Shown here one piece after another: positions 62,529-64,000 of a stretch of 64,000 nucleotides of DNA (its first letter is position 1; each line of letters begins with the position of its first letter). Both the position numbers and the translations under genes were made by a program. Source of the DNA: CAKUIA01 sp044433115. Its GTDB lineage: Bacteria; Verrucomicrobiota; Verrucomicrobiia; Opitutales; Intestinicryptomonadaceae. Under the pieces are notes generated by a model. That model saw only the letters and a program-made list of their open reading frames with translations, searched no databases and had not been told where the DNA came from. The stretch covers positions 1 through 64,000 of the forward strand of contig JAWXTY010000006.1 of NCBI GenBank assembly GCA_044433115.1, read 5' to 3'.

Positions 62529-63575
62529 ATGTTTAAAAGACTTCTACTTTGCCTCGCCTTTGCAATTTGCTCGACTTTGTGGGGAGATAGTGTGGCTGTG
62601 CAGGGTGAGGATGCGTTTAGTGGCAAGTTAGTGCTTGAAAATGTGCATACAAAGAAAAATACTTTTCTTTTGGAATATCCTCGAAGGGCTCCAAATATGG
62701 GTAATTCTAAATATTACGAAAGTCTTTATTATTATATAATTAATGGGTGGACTCAAGTTGATAATATTGATTTATTAGATAGAAAGACTTCCATAGATGT
62801 TTTTATAGAAATTGAAGGTGGAGCACCTGTACCTCATAATATTGTTGAAATCGCAAAAAAATCTATTTCAGACAAAGCTATAGTTTGTAATACTGTGGAG
62901 TTTTTTGAGTATGCTATGTTTCTTTCGCTTTATTACTTGGGCTTTCCTAAAGAAATAATGGGCAAATTTACAGTAAATCTAGGGTATAGTTCAAATAAGT
63001 TTGAAATATTTGACGCTGATGCTTTCCCTGAACGTGGAGATTTGAGAGATTTAGATAAGGCAATATATTATGCAGATAAAGCTGTTGAATTATTGAATAA
63101 ACCTCTTTTAATGACAGACTATTCGCCTGTAGTTTATTACAGAAAGTCCCTGTTTTTTGAGGGTATTGGCAATAAAGAAGAGGTTGAAAAATATCATAAA
63201 GAATTAATAGATTTTTATAAAAGAGTTCCTGTCTATAAAACAGAAAGACGACGAATAGGTTCTTATTTGTCTTATATTATGCTTCATAAAAATATAAATA
63301 AAAAAGTTCTAAAAAGAGAATATCAATATAGTGGTGCTTATTTAAGGGCGTATGTTTATTATTATGGGCATAGAGATATTGAAAAAAACTTAGAAAAAGC
63401 GAAGTATTACGCTGAGTTAACTCCAATATCTTTTTGGAAGAATTTCTACTTTGGGTTTTGCGTGCCAAAAGATAAAGATTTCGCAAAGTTCCTCCTTCAA
63501 ACAATAAATACTATAGACGCTCAAAAAATCCTAGCTGACATAGAAGCAGGCGTTTACGAGAAAAAGGCAAAGTAG
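62529..63575 (+). CDS. Secreted helical-repeat-like protein, unknown
   Basis: 348 residues. Signal peptide (MFKRLLLCLAFAICSTLWG). The mature part has segments resembling helical repeats (DLDKAIYYADKAVELLNKPL, VVYYRKSLFFEGIGNKEEVEKYHKELIDFYKR, DIEKNLEKAKYYAELTP), which hints at a TPR/Sel1-like solenoid, but no consensus repeat is clear. Rich in Tyr. Function unknown. Convergent with the partial gene at the right edge. Confidence 0.7.
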   Translation: MFKRLLLCLAFAICSTLWGDSVAVQGEDAFSGKLVLENVHTKKNTFLLEYPRRAPNMGNSKYYESLYYYIINGWTQVDNIDLLDRKTSIDVFIEIEGGAPVPHNIVEIAKKSISDKAIVCNTVEFFEYAMFLSLYYLGFPKEIMGKFTVNLGYSSNKFEIFDADAFPERGDLRDLDKAIYYADKAVELLNKPLLMTDYSPVVYYRKSLFFEGIGNKEEVEKYHKELIDFYKRVPVYKTERRRIGSYLSYIMLHKNINKKVLKREYQYSGAYLRAYVYYYGHRDIEKNLEKAKYYAELTPISFWKNFYFGFCVPKDKDFAKFLLQTINTIDAQKILADIEAGVYEKKAK

Positions 63576-63606
63576 ACTCCTCTACTTTGCCTTTAGAACA
63601 TTAGTT

Positions 63607-64000
63607 TTATATATCGTCCAATCCACCATACTCTAATTCGGCTTTTACATCTGTGAAGATATATTCTCCTGTATAGATTTCAAGCACTTCATTTTCTACG
63701 TCGTCATTTTCGGTCTTATCATTTATAATTTTTCCTCCTCTAATTTCATTTCCTTCTTCGTCTTTTGCTCCATACTTAGCTCTATTCCCACTTTCAGCAC
63801 CCCCCATAGATGAATGGTCTTCTATATAGTCTGTTATTTCTTGAGCTTTTCTGCCATATCCATAATTTTCTGTGCTTTGCCATTTATCATTGCAATCTTC
63901 TATATCAAAAAGCTCTGTTGCATTTCCTTCGTTTTTGAAAAATTCTCGAGCTTCATCTTTTAAATCTTCAAAAGTTTCGGTATCTAATATTGTATTCCTG
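63607..64000 (-). CDS. Partial acidic protein of unknown function, N-terminus off the window
   Basis: The frame is open from the right edge (about 130 codons). It starts inside the window with NTILDTETFEDLKDEAREFF and ends AELEYGGLDDI. Very acidic, Gly/Asn/Lys/Glu-rich, with a run GRKAQEITDYIEDHSSMGGA. No family recognised. An internal ATG at 63807 is unlikely to be the start because the same frame continues upstream without a stop. Confidence 0.55.
   Translation of the reverse strand, partial: RNTILDTETFEDLKDEAREFFKNEGNATELFDIEDCNDKWQSTENYGYGRKAQEITDYIEDHSSMGGAESGNRAKYGAKDEEGNEIRGGKIINDKTENDDVENEVLEIYTGEYIFTDVKAELEYGGLDDI

Overview
This is a low-GC, gene-dense bacterial chromosome segment from a Gram-negative, probably anaerobic or fermentative organism. 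The Gram-negative call rests on lpxA, an lpxC-fabZ fusion, an lpxR-like lipid A deacylase and a TonB/ExbBD set. The lpxC-fabZ fusion, two tandem secreted sulfatases, a very large propeller/cytochrome/SUMF1 protein, a Na+-pumping methylmalonyl-CoA decarboxylase and rubrerythrin together suggest a member of the PVC superphylum (Verrucomicrobiota/Lentisphaerota-like) or a relative. That placement is inference; there is no rRNA here to confirm it.

Layout. (1) 1-9.8 kb is a defence and mobile-DNA island: a partial Eco57I-like adenine methyltransferase, a PLD-SNF2 helicase-nuclease, a broken serine recombinase, an Mrr-type restriction enzyme, tRNA-Arg(CCU) and an integrase remnant. (2) 9.9-16.8 kb holds an unknown gene split by a small mobile element, a secreted protein of unknown function, mgtE, a nucleoside deoxyribosyltransferase, a SulP transporter and tRNA-Glu. 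(3) 17-29 kb is nitrogen assimilation: rubrerythrin, then glnK-amtB behind a clear sigma-54 promoter, a remnant of toxin modules, and gltB-gltD with a sigma-54 activator. (4) 29.3-35.8 kb has two paralogous sulfatases convergent with the 1084-residue propeller/cytochrome/SUMF1 protein. (5) 36-42 kb is a propionate module: epimerase, four decarboxylase subunits and a CoA-transferase. Together they would take methylmalonyl-CoA to propionyl-CoA while pumping Na+, and then move CoA to another acid. (6) 42-58 kb has a purine permease, rsmD, lpxR, a TonB2-type energy-transduction operon (DUF3450, TtpC-like, ExbB, ExbD, two TonB-like proteins, TPR), folP-folB-folK, rsmI, ppx/gppA, obgE, lpxC-fabZ and lpxA. 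(7) 58-64 kb has a tandem repeat cluster with an assembly gap, sixA, a degenerate sigma-54-activator paralogue, a Na+/H+ antiporter and two genes of unknown function.

The main unexplained structure is a family of about 14 short (about 170-360 bp) non-coding imperfect palindromes with 19-20 bp terminal inverted repeats. Several clean copies are flanked by 4-bp duplications of the form TNNA. Copies interrupt two reading frames, abut gene starts, carry extra hairpin modules and form a tandem array. The second notable item is the sigma-54 activator paralogue at 58.9-60.6 kb. It keeps Walker A but has lost the GAFTGA loop, the Walker B aspartate and both arginine fingers, and it is paired with sixA. 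Third, ACAA-NN-TTGT palindromes lie upstream of both nitrogen operons.
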